From the NCBI GenBank assembly GCA_020050835.1, contig JAGVKB010000075.1:1-64000 (forward strand): a DNA stretch of 64,000 nt. Direction: 5' to 3'. Within the stretch, counting starts at the first letter, position 1; every line of letters starts with the position of its first letter. This stretch comes from Candidatus Obscuribacterales bacterium. Its GTDB lineage: Bacteria > Cyanobacteriota > Vampirovibrionia > Obscuribacterales > Obscuribacteraceae. The notes under the pieces are model-generated. The model saw only the letters and a list, made by a program, of their open reading frames with translations, did not search any database and was not told the origin of the DNA. Below, piece by piece: positions 52,471-62,060 of this stretch. Made by a program: the position numbers and the translations under genes.

Positions 52471-53391
52471 TTGAATCACCAACCAGGAGCTCTGGTGTGG
52501 CTAGATCAGTTTGCAGGCTATCTCGAAGTCGAGCGTAACTACTCGTCACACACAATTAGGGCGTACATGAATGACCTGAAGCAGCTGATCGGCAGCGATA
52601 ACGTGCCGGTAGGCGGTGATGCAGGAGCGCCGTCAGGTTGGCTTGAAGCCGAAAGCCTGCGGGCCTATATTCACTCCATCCAGGACAGATACAGTCGACC
52701 GACGCTAGCGCGGAAGATCTCGGCAATACGTACGTTTTGCCGATACTTGCGGCGCGAGCAGATAATCGAGGAGGATCCCTCCAAGACTGTACGCGGTCCG
52801 AAGCTCGGCCGGAGACTGCCACCCTGTCTCGACAGGGAAGAGGTTGCACGGCTGTTCCTGGCTACGGATTCGAGTTCGATCGGGGTTAGAGACAGAGCGA
52901 TCATGGAGACGCTTTATGCTACTGGCATGCGCGTTAGCGAGCTCTGCGGGCTGAGTATTTCAGACTACAATTCCGATTCAATGGAGATTCGTTGCCTCGG
53001 CAAAGGCTCGCGAGAGCGGGTAGTGCTGGTAAATCAGAGCGCCAATGCCTGGCTGAGATCTTATCTTGAGCAGCATTGGACTCGTTTGGCGGGGGGCAAG
53101 GAGCCGATTCCGGATCAACCTCTCTTCGTCAGCAGAGAAGCCACGCCGCTTTCGACCCGGTCTGTACACAGAATCGTGCTCAAATATGCGATTAAGGCCG
53201 GTATCAACAAAGTGATCACCCCGCATACGCTGCGTCATACCTTCGCCACTCACCTGCTCGAGGGCGGAGCTGATTTACGCGTCGTGCAGGACTTGCTCGG
53301 ACACTCCAGCATAAGCACCACCCAGATTTACACTCATGTGAGCCTGGAGCGCTTACGCCGCATCTACATGCAGAGCCATCCAAGAGCATAG
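52471..53391 (+). CDS. XerC/XerD-type tyrosine recombinase
   Basis: This is a 306-residue protein starting at TTG 52471, with AAAGGCGG nine bases before it. The N-terminal SAM-like core-binding domain (residues about 8-100) begins FAGYLEVERNYSSHTIRAY. The catalytic domain contains all six active-site residues: R154 (GMRVSEL), K178 (GKGSRER), H252 and R255 (HTLRHTFATHLL), H278 (LGHSSISTTQ) and the nucleophile Y287 (IYTHV). Length and motifs match the housekeeping Xer recombinases that resolve chromosome dimers at dif sites; no dif site was recognised here. Location beside a tRNA gene could also suggest an integrase, but no element boundaries or attachment-site duplication are seen. XerC cannot be told from XerD by eye. 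Confidence 0.9.
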   Translation: MNHQPGALVWLDQFAGYLEVERNYSSHTIRAYMNDLKQLIGSDNVPVGGDAGAPSGWLEAESLRAYIHSIQDRYSRPTLARKISAIRTFCRYLRREQIIEEDPSKTVRGPKLGRRLPPCLDREEVARLFLATDSSSIGVRDRAIMETLYATGMRVSELCGLSISDYNSDSMEIRCLGKGSRERVVLVNQSANAWLRSYLEQHWTRLAGGKEPIPDQPLFVSREATPLSTRSVHRIVLKYAIKAGINKVITPHTLRHTFATHLLEGGADLRVVQDLLGHSSISTTQIYTHVSLERLRRIYMQSHPRA

Positions 53392-53530
53392 CTCTGAAGT
53401 TGAGGTCGAAATCGAATTGGCGGTGCTACTACTTGTGGTGCCGCCGATTCCGACGGTGCAGGTAGTAGCAGGAAAGCCTGGGTGGATTTCCGCTTGCTCG
53501 TCAAGCGCACACTTTGTGGTTTGGCCGTAA

Positions 53531-53559
53531 AAGGGGGCGGCTACGAGAGCCGCCCCCTT
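53531..53559. terminator. Strong hairpin of the GGCGGCT/AGCCGCC type
   Basis: A perfect 12-bp stem, AAGGGGGCGGCT (53531-53542) with AGCCGCCCCCTT (53548-53559), has a 5-base loop ACGAG. It lies 140 bp after the recombinase stop and may terminate its transcript, though only a weak AT-rich tail (GAAATTTCC) follows. The core matches the hairpins at 37670 and 48141. Confidence 0.6.
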
Positions 53560-53820
53560 GAAATTTCCTACTTGTACTGGCTAAACACTTACCAAGTTAA
53601 GCGGCGCTCGGAGGCGAAAGCAAGACGCTGTGTAGCGAATTATTTCTGGCACTTTGCAATAGTTTGACTGGCCAAGACTGTCCAATGCTCTCGGAGCGAT
53701 TGGATTGGAGCGCCCCTGTCAGGTATGCTCCGGCTCGTTCGGCTTAGTCTACGCCTTCAATGAGCACCAGTTAAGCGTGCTGACGGGCAGCCGGCTGCCA
53801 GCTGGATGCCAACAGCTGCC

Positions 53821-53829
53821 TGTTATAAT
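53821..53829 (+). promoter_or_regulatory. Extended -10 promoter of the PBP gene
   Basis: TGTTATAAT is a TGn extended -10 with a perfect TATAAT, about 70 bp upstream of the GTG start. No clear -35 is present, as is common for extended -10 promoters. Confidence 0.55.
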
Positions 53830-53897
53830 GACTCGCGAGGTTATAGCACGGTCAAAGACCATTTAGTGACCTGTCGGAAGGATTATTCGGGCGCAAA

Positions 53898-56246
53898 GTG
53901 TCCAGACGCCGATCAGCTAAGAAGCAACATAAAGCCGGTGGGCTCTTGAGTTTCATCGCTAAATCCTGCAAGGCGGCTTTTGTGCTGGCCGTCGTCGCTC
54001 TGGCTGTCGGTGGTGGCTACCTGGGCGCTTCGGTCTGGAAGCAGTTGCAAGATGTTCCGGATGTGGCAATTGTTGAGCGCTATGAGCCGATTGAAGCGAT
54101 TCAGCTATTCGATCGCAACGACCATCTCGTCTGTACAGTCGAAGGGGATGAGGACAGGCGAGTCGTGCCGCTCACTCAAGTCTCGCCGCAGATGCAACAT
54201 GCAATCCTGGCAGCTGAAGACCATCACTTTTACGAGCATCACGGCATCAACCCGGTAAGCATCTTTCGGGCGATGATGGTGAACCTGCAGGCTGGACACG
54301 TTAAGGAAGGCGGCTCTACCATTACACAGCAGCTGGTGAAGAATCTCTTTTTCAATGAAGCGGGAAGAACGGTCGACCGCAAAGTCAAAGAAGCCTTTGT
54401 TGCCTACGAGCTGGAGAGGCGTTATCCCAAGGAGAAGATTCTCGAGCTGTATCTCAATCAGGTTTATTTCGGCAACGGTGGATACGGCATCGAGCGGGCC
54501 GCTTCTCGCTATTTCGATAAAAGTGCCGCGCGGCTGTCGCTTGCCGAATCGGCATTTCTGGCTGGGCTGGTCAAAGCACCTTCCGAGTTGAGCACCGACC
54601 GCAGCGCTGCTGTCGCTCGCCAGCAGGAGATTCTTGAAAAGATGGTGGAATATGGCTACATCACCGCCAAACAAGCTCAAGAGGCGAAGCAAGAAAAGCT
54701 GGTTTTCAAACGAGGCGTCAATCCGCTGCAACGATATCCTTACTATGTCAGTTACGTGCTGCAGCTGTTGCGCGATCGTTTCAGCCAAGCTGAGATGCGG
54801 CGCCAGGGCTTGCGCGTTTACACCAATCTTGATCCGGTCGCTCAGCAGCTTGGCGAGCAAATCTTGGGTGAAAGCATCAAGAAAGCGCCAAAAGGCGTTA
54901 CTCAGGGTGCATTGGTTTCAGTTTCAGTCTCCGATGGAGCGGTGCTCTCTCTGGTCGGTGGCGTCGGTGATTTCTGGAAAAATCAATGGAACAGAGCCAC
55001 AAACCCGCATACTGCTGGATCTTCATTCAAGCCGTATGTTTATCTCACTGCCTTTGTCAAAGGCACTCTCAACCCGGGAAGTACGATCGCCGACGATCCG
55101 CTCGTTGTGAAGCAGCCCTGGGGGCTGCCGGACTATTGTCCGAAGAATTTCGACCATAAGTTCCTCGGAAAGATACCGGTTAAGCGTGCCCTCGCGATGT
55201 CTCGCAACGTCTGCTCGGTGCGCATCGCCCAGCTGGTCAGTATCGATAGTGTGGTCGAGACCGCCCGGTTGGCTGGTGTTACTTCCAAGCTGGACCCCAA
55301 CCTTTCACTGGCATTGGGCAGCTCGGCTGTCTCTCCGCTCGAGCAGGCTGGTGCTTACGCCACGTTCGCCCGCGGCGGAGTAGCCATACGCCCGCAAGTA
55401 ATCAGACGAATCGAAAACAACAAGGGGCAGGTAATCGAGGTTTTCGAACCGAGAGTGGACAAGGTATTCGAGCCGGAGCCGGTAGCCGAACTGCTTGAAT
55501 GTCTCCAGGAAGTGGTGAAGTCGGGAACCGGTACTCAAGCCCGGTTGCCCGACAGACCTGCCGCCGGCAAGACCGGCACGGCTGACGAATCGAAAGACAT
55601 CTGGTTCATCGGCTTCACGCCCGATTTAGTGACTGCGCTCTGGGCTGGCAATGACGAAAATCTGCCGATTCAGGGAGCGCATGTCACCGGCGGCGATATC
55701 ATGGCCAAAATCTGGAAGAGTTACAATGTCGCCTACTATGAGAAGCATCCGAGTCCACCTGGTTCTTTCCTTTCACCGACCAAGGTGGTCGAAGAGGAGA
55801 AGCGGAAGGAAGACGAGCAACAGCTTAAGGAGCAACAGTCTCAGGAAACGGAATTGTTGCCGTCTCCCAACTTGACTCCGGCTGACACGCCGGTTGGCCT
55901 TCCCGGCAATGGCGGCAGCGAGCCAGGCGCAAGCGGACGGCTGCCGGCGCCTGACTCGGGACAAGCACCGTTGCCAGTGCCCGGGCTTTCGCCTTCGCCA
56001 GCAACGACTCCAGCCGGCTCCGTGCCTGCTCCGGCGCCGGCTGGAGTCGCTCCGTTTTCCGGACCCTTGCACACTCAGCCGCAAGCTCCGCCGGGCGCAC
56101 CCGAAATGGTTCCGCATCCGCTTAGACCGGGACCTACATTAATGATGCAAATTCCCGAAGGCGGCGCCGCGCAGCAAGCCGAGTCCCCAGCTGGAAGCCC
56201 GGCTACAATTCTTGATACACGCAAAGGCGTTACTACCTTTCGCTAG
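53898..56246 (+). CDS. Class A penicillin-binding protein (PBP1A-like)
   Basis: This 782-residue bifunctional peptidoglycan synthase starts at GTG 53898. A basic N terminus and one membrane helix (about residues 22-48, AAFVLAVVALAVGGGYLGAS) anchor it. The GT51 glycosyltransferase domain has LAAEDHHFYEHHGINP (catalytic Glu), GGSTITQQLVKNLF and RKVKEAFVAYELER. The transpeptidase domain has the SxxK motif S375-S-F-K378 in GSSFKPY, SRN (AMSRNVCSV) and KTGT (AAGKTGTADE, about residue 558). Residues about 640-782 form a long Pro/Ala/Gln/Ser-rich tail that is not part of the family core. It polymerises lipid II and cross-links the wall in the periplasm. Confidence 0.95.
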   Translation: MSRRRSAKKQHKAGGLLSFIAKSCKAAFVLAVVALAVGGGYLGASVWKQLQDVPDVAIVERYEPIEAIQLFDRNDHLVCTVEGDEDRRVVPLTQVSPQMQHAILAAEDHHFYEHHGINPVSIFRAMMVNLQAGHVKEGGSTITQQLVKNLFFNEAGRTVDRKVKEAFVAYELERRYPKEKILELYLNQVYFGNGGYGIERAASRYFDKSAARLSLAESAFLAGLVKAPSELSTDRSAAVARQQEILEKMVEYGYITAKQAQEAKQEKLVFKRGVNPLQRYPYYVSYVLQLLRDRFSQAEMRRQGLRVYTNLDPVAQQLGEQILGESIKKAPKGVTQGALVSVSVSDGAVLSLVGGVGDFWKNQWNRATNPHTAGSSFKPYVYLTAFVKGTLNPGSTIADDPLVVKQPWGLPDYCPKNFDHKFLGKIPVKRALAMSRNVCSVRIAQLVSIDSVVETARLAGVTSKLDPNLSLALGSSAVSPLEQAGAYATFARGGVAIRPQVIRRIENNKGQVIEVFEPRVDKVFEPEPVAELLECLQEVVKSGTGTQARLPDRPAAGKTGTADESKDIWFIGFTPDLVTALWAGNDENLPIQGAHVTGGDIMAKIWKSYNVAYYEKHPSPPGSFLSPTKVVEEEKRKEDEQQLKEQQSQETELLPSPNLTPADTPVGLPGNGGSEPGASGRLPAPDSGQAPLPVPGLSPSPATTPAGSVPAPAPAGVAPFSGPLHTQPQAPPGAPEMVPHPLRPGPTLMMQIPEGGAAQQAESPAGSPATILDTRKGVTTFR

Positions 56247-56337
56247 TAAAGAAGCTGGCAGTGTTCAAACCGGTCCGGCATCTTGAAAGCTTGCCGGGTA
56301 ATTGAAAGGCTTGCTGATAAAGCAAAAGGAGCTCTCT

Positions 56338-56748
56338 GTGACCGCAAAGCCCGACTTGAAAACTGATGATCTGGCTTTTGACAGCTCAAAGGCAGCGCCG
56401 ATGACGCGCAAGGCGTCCCGGGCTTTTCGGATCTGGATAGCGGTAGTAATTTGTGTGCTGGCGGCGCTCTGGGTAGAGACGAGCAAAACGACGCATCAAA
56501 CTTACAACTTGTTCCTGAGCGGCGATTCGCAGGTGCTGGGAGCGGCCGTAATCGTCGATGGCAAGCTGTGCGGAGCGATGTCCGGCTCAGGCAGCAGCGG
56601 GCTGGGCGGTTCTATTTATTATGGTCGCGTCAGCAACGGTCGCCATAAGATTGAAGTCCGGAAGCAGGGCTTCACCCCGTTGGTAAAAGAGATAGATATG
56701 CACGGAGAGGACTACATCAGCGTGGACCTGAATCCGACAAAGCTATAA
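56338..56748 (+). CDS. Membrane-anchored PEGA-like small protein
   Basis: This is a 136-residue protein. The GTG at 56338 is preferred to an upstream TTG at 56302 because AAAAGGAG lies just before it. One transmembrane segment occurs at about residues 30-48 (IWIAVVICVLAALWV). The exterior part resembles a PEGA domain: VIVDGKLCGAMSGSGSSGL, then GRHKIEVRKQGFTPLVKEID and a final DYISVDLNP strand. PEGA domains are surface beta-sandwiches often linked to envelope proteins. It sits about 90 bp after the PBP gene and 42 bp before the transporter, possibly on one transcript. Confidence 0.7.
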   Translation: MTAKPDLKTDDLAFDSSKAAPMTRKASRAFRIWIAVVICVLAALWVETSKTTHQTYNLFLSGDSQVLGAAVIVDGKLCGAMSGSGSSGLGGSIYYGRVSNGRHKIEVRKQGFTPLVKEIDMHGEDYISVDLNPTKL

Positions 56749-56790
56749 ACTTGTTGCCCAGGGACGGCTTTCGCTTTGGAGGTTTACTCA

Positions 56791-58089
56791 ATGGCCGAAT
56801 CCAAGTGGATTGGCCTGCTGGGCGTAGGCGCGATCCTGGGCGTATCGCTCTTGATGTCCAACAACCGCAAGGCGATTAATTATCGATTGGTTGTCTCCGG
56901 TCTGATTTTGCAGTTGTGCATGGCGCTGTTTGTCCTCAAGGTAGAATTCGGCCAGCAATTGTTCCGGCAGATTGGCGACGGCATTACAGCGCTGCTTCAC
57001 TTTTCGGATGCCGGAGCCGGCTTTGTATTCGGTCCGCTGGTAAGGAATCCGGAAGATCTCGTCAAGCTTTTCGGTCCCGGCTCCGACTATATCTTTGCCT
57101 TCCGCGTAGTCCCGACGATCATTTTCGTCTCCAGTCTGGTCAGCATCTCGTACTTCCTGGGGATCATGCAGAAGGTGGTGCAGGTGGTGGCACGGGTGGT
57201 GGCGCTGATTATGGGCGCGAGCGGGAGCGAGGCGCTCTCCAATGCCGCCAGTGTTTTTGTCGGGCAGGTAGAGTCCCAGCTTTTAATCCGCCCGTATGTT
57301 GCTTCCATGACGATGTCCGAGCTGCTGGCCTCCATGTCCGGCTCGATGGCCTGCGTGGCAGGCGGTGTGTTGGCCGTTTATATCGGTCTGGGTATCAAAG
57401 CGAGCTATCTTTTGACGGCAAGCATCATGGCTGCTCCTGGCGCCCTGGTTATCTCCAAGATAGTTTGGCCTGAAACGGAAGAATCGAAGACCAAGGGCAA
57501 AGTTCAAATAGAAGTGAAGCGTACCAACGCCAACTTGATTGATGCCGCCGCGCACGGCGCTTCCGATGGGCTTAGAATCGGGCTGAACGTCGTTGCGATG
57601 CTGATCGCTTTTATTGCCTTGATCGAGCTTGGTGACGGCTGTCTGGGCTTGCTGGGAAAACAACTGTTTGACTGGGGTTTACGCACCGATGCGCTCGGTC
57701 TCGATCTGTCCCATCTGCGCCTGCGCGATCTGTTTGGATGCATCTTTGCTCCCCTGGCCTGGCTGCTCGGTGTACCCTGGGTCGATGCGCATGTTGTCGG
57801 GCGCTTGATGGGAGAGAAGTTGGTAGTAAATGAATTCGTCGCCTACACTGACTTGTCGGCGATGCTGAAAGGGCTTTCACCGGAGCATATCGGACCGCAT
57901 GCCGAGCGAATAGTCACCTTTGCGCTTTGCGGCTTCGCTAACTTCTCGTCAATCGCTATTCAGATCGGCGGCATCGGTGAGATTGCGCCGACCAGACGGC
58001 AAGACCTCGCACGGCTCGGCATAAAAGCGCTCATCTGCGGGACAATGGCGAGCTACCTTTCGGCAACCTTGGCGGGGCTGCTGGAGTAA
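56791..58089 (+). CDS. CNT-family nucleoside transporter (NupC-like)
   Basis: This is a 432-residue membrane protein starting at ATG 56791 behind TTGGAGG. It has about ten hydrophobic segments. Family marks are the N-terminal LLMSNNRKAINYRLVVSGL, the substrate loop GASGSEALSNAASVFVGQVE (G-x-x-E-x-x-x-N, with a Gln near), and VTFALCGFANFSSIAIQIGG (the second half's FANFSSI motif). CNT proteins import nucleosides with sodium or protons. A useful scavenging function is implied; exact nucleoside preference cannot be read. The gene ends 8 bp before the convergent molybdoenzyme gene, with no room for a terminator between them. Confidence 0.92.
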   Translation: MAESKWIGLLGVGAILGVSLLMSNNRKAINYRLVVSGLILQLCMALFVLKVEFGQQLFRQIGDGITALLHFSDAGAGFVFGPLVRNPEDLVKLFGPGSDYIFAFRVVPTIIFVSSLVSISYFLGIMQKVVQVVARVVALIMGASGSEALSNAASVFVGQVESQLLIRPYVASMTMSELLASMSGSMACVAGGVLAVYIGLGIKASYLLTASIMAAPGALVISKIVWPETEESKTKGKVQIEVKRTNANLIDAAAHGASDGLRIGLNVVAMLIAFIALIELGDGCLGLLGKQLFDWGLRTDALGLDLSHLRLRDLFGCIFAPLAWLLGVPWVDAHVVGRLMGEKLVVNEFVAYTDLSAMLKGLSPEHIGPHAERIVTFALCGFANFSSIAIQIGGIGEIAPTRRQDLARLGIKALICGTMASYLSATLAGLLE

Positions 58090-58097
58090 CAGCGGTG

Positions 58098-59153
58098 CTA
58101 TCTCACTTCGAGCCTCACCGGCAGGCAGAAATTGAACATGTAGTTTTCACGGTCGGGATCGTGCTCGAGCGGTTGAGTCTCGCCGGTTTCATCGGTTGCT
58201 CTGGCTAGCAGCGTGATTTTTCCCGGAGCCGAGGGGGTCAGCCAGGCGTACTCCCAGAGCTGCCAGGCATAGCGGACCGGCTCTCCAACTAGCTTGGCTG
58301 GTGACCATGAGGCTCCGCCGTCTTGCGAGATTTCGACTTTCGCAACCAGTCGTTCGCCGGCCCAGGCAGCTCCGTTTATGGTCAGCCGGCAATTGCGCTC
58401 CACCGTTTGATTGGGCAGAGGATAAGCGATCTCCGCTTTTACGAGCATGCGCGAAATAGGCACTCGCACTGGATGCCCGTCCTGGCGTTGCCAAAATGCA
58501 TAGTCGGTCGTCTGAAAGTAACCGCCGAAGCTCGTCTCGCTCACTATGATTCTCGAAAGCCACTTGACGGAAGCCATCGCGTACCAGCCGGCAACGATCG
58601 CGCGCAGAGGAAAGCCGTGCTTGGCAGAGAGCTGCTCGCCGTTCATCTGATAGATAAGCAGCACATCTTTTTCCATCGCCTTTGCAATCGGCAAGCTGCG
58701 AGCGAAGTGAATCGGACCGGGCGGCTTAGGCTCCTCTTTCACTTCACCGCAGTCGGCTCCTTCCAGAATCACTTCCGCTGCCGTCGCTTGTACGCCTGCC
58801 AGGTTAAGCAGGTCCGCAAGCGATATGCCGGTCCAGGCGGCAGTGCTTGCACCGCCCAGCTCCCACTTAACCCCTTTGACCGGCGGCGTAAGGAAAATGC
58901 GATTGTTGCCGGCGCATTCCAAAGTCGAGGTCAGCGTTCTTGTCGGCATTGACTTGATGTCATCGAGCGTCAGCTCGAGCGGTTTGTCAACGGCGCCCTC
59001 CACCTTCAGCCGCCAGCTGTCGCTGTCAATCTCTGGCACTGCAAAATGATTGCGAACGTAGAATCTGCCGTTCGGAGTAATCAGTCCATCGAGCCGGTTA
59101 AATGGATACTCCAGAACCTCCGGGTCGTCGGAGAGAACAATCGGGTCCGACAT
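58098..59153 (-). CDS. Sulfite-oxidase-type molybdopterin oxidoreductase
   Basis: This is a 351-residue protein. The ATG at 59153 has GGGGAG eight bases before it; a GTG at 59162 is the alternative. The molybdopterin domain (residues about 30-215) has the Mo-ligand Cys80 in TLECAGN, followed by GASTAAWTGISLADLL and HGFPLRAIVAGWYAMASVKW. The C-terminal Mo-co dimerisation domain has VKVEGAVDKP-type and VAKVEISQDGGASWSPAKL strands. There is no haem domain, signal peptide or Tat motif visible, so a cytoplasmic enzyme is likely unless the start is upstream. It may oxidise sulfite or reduce a sulfoxide. No electron-transfer partner is encoded nearby. Confidence 0.9.
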   Translation of the reverse strand: MSDPIVLSDDPEVLEYPFNRLDGLITPNGRFYVRNHFAVPEIDSDSWRLKVEGAVDKPLELTLDDIKSMPTRTLTSTLECAGNNRIFLTPPVKGVKWELGGASTAAWTGISLADLLNLAGVQATAAEVILEGADCGEVKEEPKPPGPIHFARSLPIAKAMEKDVLLIYQMNGEQLSAKHGFPLRAIVAGWYAMASVKWLSRIIVSETSFGGYFQTTDYAFWQRQDGHPVRVPISRMLVKAEIAYPLPNQTVERNCRLTINGAAWAGERLVAKVEISQDGGASWSPAKLVGEPVRYAWQLWEYAWLTPSAPGKITLLARATDETGETQPLEHDPDRENYMFNFCLPVRLEVR

Positions 59154-59369
59154 TACTGGCACTCCCCATCTCCGGTGTAGCTATATCTCGCCAGCCAAGT
59201 ATAACCGGTATCTCTGCTAGAGCCTGGCTTCGCTGGCTTTGTTGAAATCGCTATAACTTTCCGGCCGTTCAATTTGCAAATATTCATCAAGTTGAGCGGT
59301 AGTTGCCTGGCGGCTATCGTCCGGATTTAGCTGTAGGATCATCAGGTCGTAACTTCTCAGAGGTGTCTG

Positions 59370-61466
59370 GTGCCGATAGTACTTGGCCGGGCTGCGCGCT
59401 CGGTAATCTGGTTGTTGATCGCCTGCATCGGTGCAATTTCGCTCGGCGTAATTGCAATCACGCGCAACGAGCAGATCAATGCGCTCTGGCTGGTGTCGGC
59501 AGCGCTGGCAACCTTTGCCGTCGGCTATCGCTTCTACAGCCGAATCATCGCTGAGAAAGTATTCGAGCTTAATGACGAGCGCACCACTCCAGCCGTTGAA
59601 ATTAATGACGGGCGGGACTTCGTGCCCACTCACAAATGGGTGGCCTTCGGCCATCATTTTGCAGCGATCGCCGGTGCCGGACCGCTGGTCGGTCCAATCC
59701 TGGCTGCTCAATTCGGTTATCTTCCCGGCACTCTCTGGATCATCATCGGAGTCGTGCTGGCTGGCGCAGTTCAGGATTTTGTCATTCTCTGTGCGTCGTT
59801 GCGCTTACGCGGTAAATCGCTCGGGCAGATGGCCAAAGAGTTGATCGGCCCGCTGGCCGGCGTGGTGGCGCTGGTGAATATCCTGCTGATCATGGTGATA
59901 CTGATGGCGGTGCTGGCCCTGGTCGTTGTCAATGCATTGAAATCCAGCCCCTGGGGTTCATTTACGCTTCTGATGACCGTTCCGATTGCAATCTTCGTCG
60001 GCTTGTACATGCGTTACTTCAGACCGGAGAAAGTCTTCGAGGGCTCTGCGCTCGGTGTAATTCTGACAATTCTTGCCGTCTTTGCCGGTAAATGGGTGGC
60101 TGACAGCCCGGCGCTGGCCGGCTACTTTACTCTCAGCGGTACTCAGCTTTCGATTGCCGTGATGACTTACGGCTTTGTCGCTTCGGTGCTGCCGGTCTGG
60201 TTCTTGCTGGCTCCGCGGGACTATCTTTCGGCCTTTCTCAAGGTAGGCACGATTGTGCTTTTGGCTGCCGGCATTCTGGCGATTCGTCCGGTCTTGCAGA
60301 TGCCACCACTGACGGTGTTCGTTAACGGGCAGGGACCGCTGTTTACAGGCAGCATCTTTCCGTTCTGCTTCATTACAATTGCTTGCGGCGCTATCTCCGG
60401 GTTTCACTCTCTGGTGTCTTCGGGAACCACGCCTAAAATGCTCTCGCGCGAATCTCACGCCCGGCCGATCGGATACGCCGGCATGCTTTGCGAGGCGACG
60501 GTGGCCATCATGGCCATTATCGCCGCGTCGGTTCTGCAGCCAGGCACCTACTTCGCCATCAACAGTCCGGCCGGTGTAGTGGGCAAAGTGCCGGCCCAGG
60601 CCGCCTCGGTGATCAGCTCTTGGGGCTATCCGGTCTCGGTTGGTGAAATGGAGCAGTTGGCTGCCGATGTCGGCGAAACGACTTTATGGGGAAGAACCGG
60701 TGGCGGCCCGACGCTGGCCGTGGGAATGGCGCATATCTTCTCCCGTTTCGTAGGCGGTGCCGGCCAGCTGGCGTTCTGGTATCACTTCGCAATCATGTTC
60801 GAGGCCTTGTTTATTTTGACCTGTCTGGACGCGGGCACCAGGGTTGGCCGCTTTCTGTTGCAGGACTTTCTGGGGTTAATCTGGAAGCCGCTCGGCAGAA
60901 CCGCCTGGTATCCCGGTGTCATTTTGAGCTCGGCTCTCGTTGTCGCTGGTTGGGGCTACTTCCTCTATCAAGGCGTGGTCGATCCGCTGGGTGGTATCAA
61001 TAGTCTCTGGCCTCTATTCGGCATCGCCAATCAATTGTTGGCGGTGCTCGCGCTCTGTGTCGGAACAACGATGATCATTCGCATCGGCAAAGCGCGCTGG
61101 TGCTGGATTACCTTGCTGCCGCTTGGTTGGTTGCTTACTGTCACAATGACGGCCGGAATTCTCAAGGTGTTCAGTCCGTTGCCCAAACTTGGATTTCTTG
61201 CGCATGCTGCGATGTTGCAAGCAAAAATAGCCACTGGCGCCTTGCCGGCAGCCGAGCTGAACACTACCCGCACGCTTATCTTCAACGATCAACTCGATGC
61301 CTTCATGGGATTGCTGTTCATGGTATTGGTGATAATCATTTTGGTTGAAGCGTTCCGCTCCTGGTTTCGTCCTGCCGCGGCGCAACCGGAGCCGGTTGCA
61401 CCGCATGCAGGCAGCAGCGAGCCGCGCCAACCGGAAGGAGAGATTGGTCCGGCTCGCTGCTGCTAA
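59370..61466 (+). CDS. cstA: CstA-family pyruvate/peptide transporter
   Basis: This is a 698-residue polytopic membrane protein starting at GTG 59370. About 16-18 hydrophobic segments are seen. The conserved CstA core is at residues 85-150: [34 protein letters not shown], and [20 protein letters not shown]. Further marks are [17 protein letters not shown] and [13 protein letters not shown]. CstA takes up pyruvate and, in some bacteria, peptides under carbon starvation. Residues about 665-698 are a short Pro/Glu-rich tail ending in CC. No two-component regulator lies next to it. Confidence 0.93.
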   Translation: MPIVLGRAARSVIWLLIACIGAISLGVIAITRNEQINALWLVSAALATFAVGYRFYSRIIAEKVFELNDERTTPAVEINDGRDFVPTHKWVAFGHHFAAIAGAGPLVGPILAAQFGYLPGTLWIIIGVVLAGAVQDFVILCASLRLRGKSLGQMAKELIGPLAGVVALVNILLIMVILMAVLALVVVNALKSSPWGSFTLLMTVPIAIFVGLYMRYFRPEKVFEGSALGVILTILAVFAGKWVADSPALAGYFTLSGTQLSIAVMTYGFVASVLPVWFLLAPRDYLSAFLKVGTIVLLAAGILAIRPVLQMPPLTVFVNGQGPLFTGSIFPFCFITIACGAISGFHSLVSSGTTPKMLSRESHARPIGYAGMLCEATVAIMAIIAASVLQPGTYFAINSPAGVVGKVPAQAASVISSWGYPVSVGEMEQLAADVGETTLWGRTGGGPTLAVGMAHIFSRFVGGAGQLAFWYHFAIMFEALFILTCLDAGTRVGRFLLQDFLGLIWKPLGRTAWYPGVILSSALVVAGWGYFLYQGVVDPLGGINSLWPLFGIANQLLAVLALCVGTTMIIRIGKARWCWITLLPLGWLLTVTMTAGILKVFSPLPKLGFLAHAAMLQAKIATGALPAAELNTTRTLIFNDQLDAFMGLLFMVLVIIILVEAFRSWFRPAAAQPEPVAPHAGSSEPRQPEGEIGPARCC

Positions 61467-61516
61467 TCTTTGATAAGTAATCATCGTATAATTGTGAATT
61501 GACCGAAAGTTTTTTG

Positions 61517-61546
61517 TTGCACTCAATCAAAATGTGGCAATATAAA
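61517..61546 (+). promoter_or_regulatory. Probable promoter for the small exported protein genes
   Basis: TTGCAC (61517-61522) and TATAAA (61541-61546) are 18 bp apart and lie about 70 bp upstream of the start at 61618. A metal-responsive operator was looked for but not recognised. Confidence 0.4.
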
Positions 61547-61617
61547 GTAGGTTAGGAAGATTGTATGTTGACAAGCCGACGGTCCTGCAGGCGGTTCCAA
61601 AGTAGAGCTGGCGAGTG

Positions 61618-61980
61618 ATGATCTCGGGATTCAAGAAAGCAGCACTTTATTTGATTCTGGCCGTTGCCATCTGGGGCGGCATTACGCCGCGCTTGCTTCC
61701 TTGCTCTCCGGATGCGGCAATGGCTTGTTGCGTGCAGGATACTGAGCAATGCGCAATGGATGTGGATTGCTGCCAATGCGAATCTTCGCCGGCGCGGGAT
61801 GCTTCTGTTCCAGTTGCAGTCAAACCGCCCAGGCAGATTGAACTGCCAGTCGGTGTGACATTTTCCATGGTTCCCCCAGTCGCAGACCTGATTGCAGCCG
61901 ACTTTTCCAGTTTGCGCCAGGTCAGCTTGAAATGGAAACCACCGAAGATCTACCTTCTCAATCGCTCACTTCTGATTTAA
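61618..61980 (+). CDS. Small exported Cys-rich protein
   Basis: This is a 120-residue protein; GTG 61615 and ATG 61618 are adjacent and ATG is chosen. A signal-type N terminus (FKKAALYLILAVAIWGG) is followed by a Cys-rich stretch with six Cys in about 25 residues (PCSPDAAMACCVQDTEQC, VDCCQC). A Pro-rich part comes next, then the C-terminal KIYLLNRSLLI. I recall similar short proteins ending in a LLNRSLLI-like phrase near metal-resistance genes, but no function is established. It precedes the copper-storage-like gene by 80 bp and is probably co-transcribed, so a metal-related role in the envelope is a reasonable guess. Confidence 0.65.
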   Translation: MISGFKKAALYLILAVAIWGGITPRLLPCSPDAAMACCVQDTEQCAMDVDCCQCESSPARDASVPVAVKPPRQIELPVGVTFSMVPPVADLIAADFSSLRQVSLKWKPPKIYLLNRSLLI

Positions 61981-62060
61981 GAACTCTCCTGCCTCAAGCA
62001 TTAACTTCCGCACTCTGTGAGGCGGACGGTACTTGTATTCACAAATTAGGAGAGATTGTT

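Larger units (their letters stand above)
53395..53897. other. Intergenic region between xerC/D and the PBP gene
   Basis: About 500 bp without a convincing gene. It contains an imperfect hairpin near 53,423-53,455 (GGCGG/CCGCC), the strong hairpin at 53531-53559, and an extended -10 promoter at 53821-53829. No RNA family was recognised. Confidence 0.5.

Noticed and set aside
52026-53391. Integrative element with tRNA attachment site beside the recombinase
   Set aside because: No duplicated tRNA 3' end and no other mobile-element genes; the recombinase looks like a housekeeping Xer protein.
59217-59711. 164-codon minus-strand ORF overlapping the start of cstA
   Set aside because: Antisense to a clear transporter gene, with composition typical of a shadow frame.
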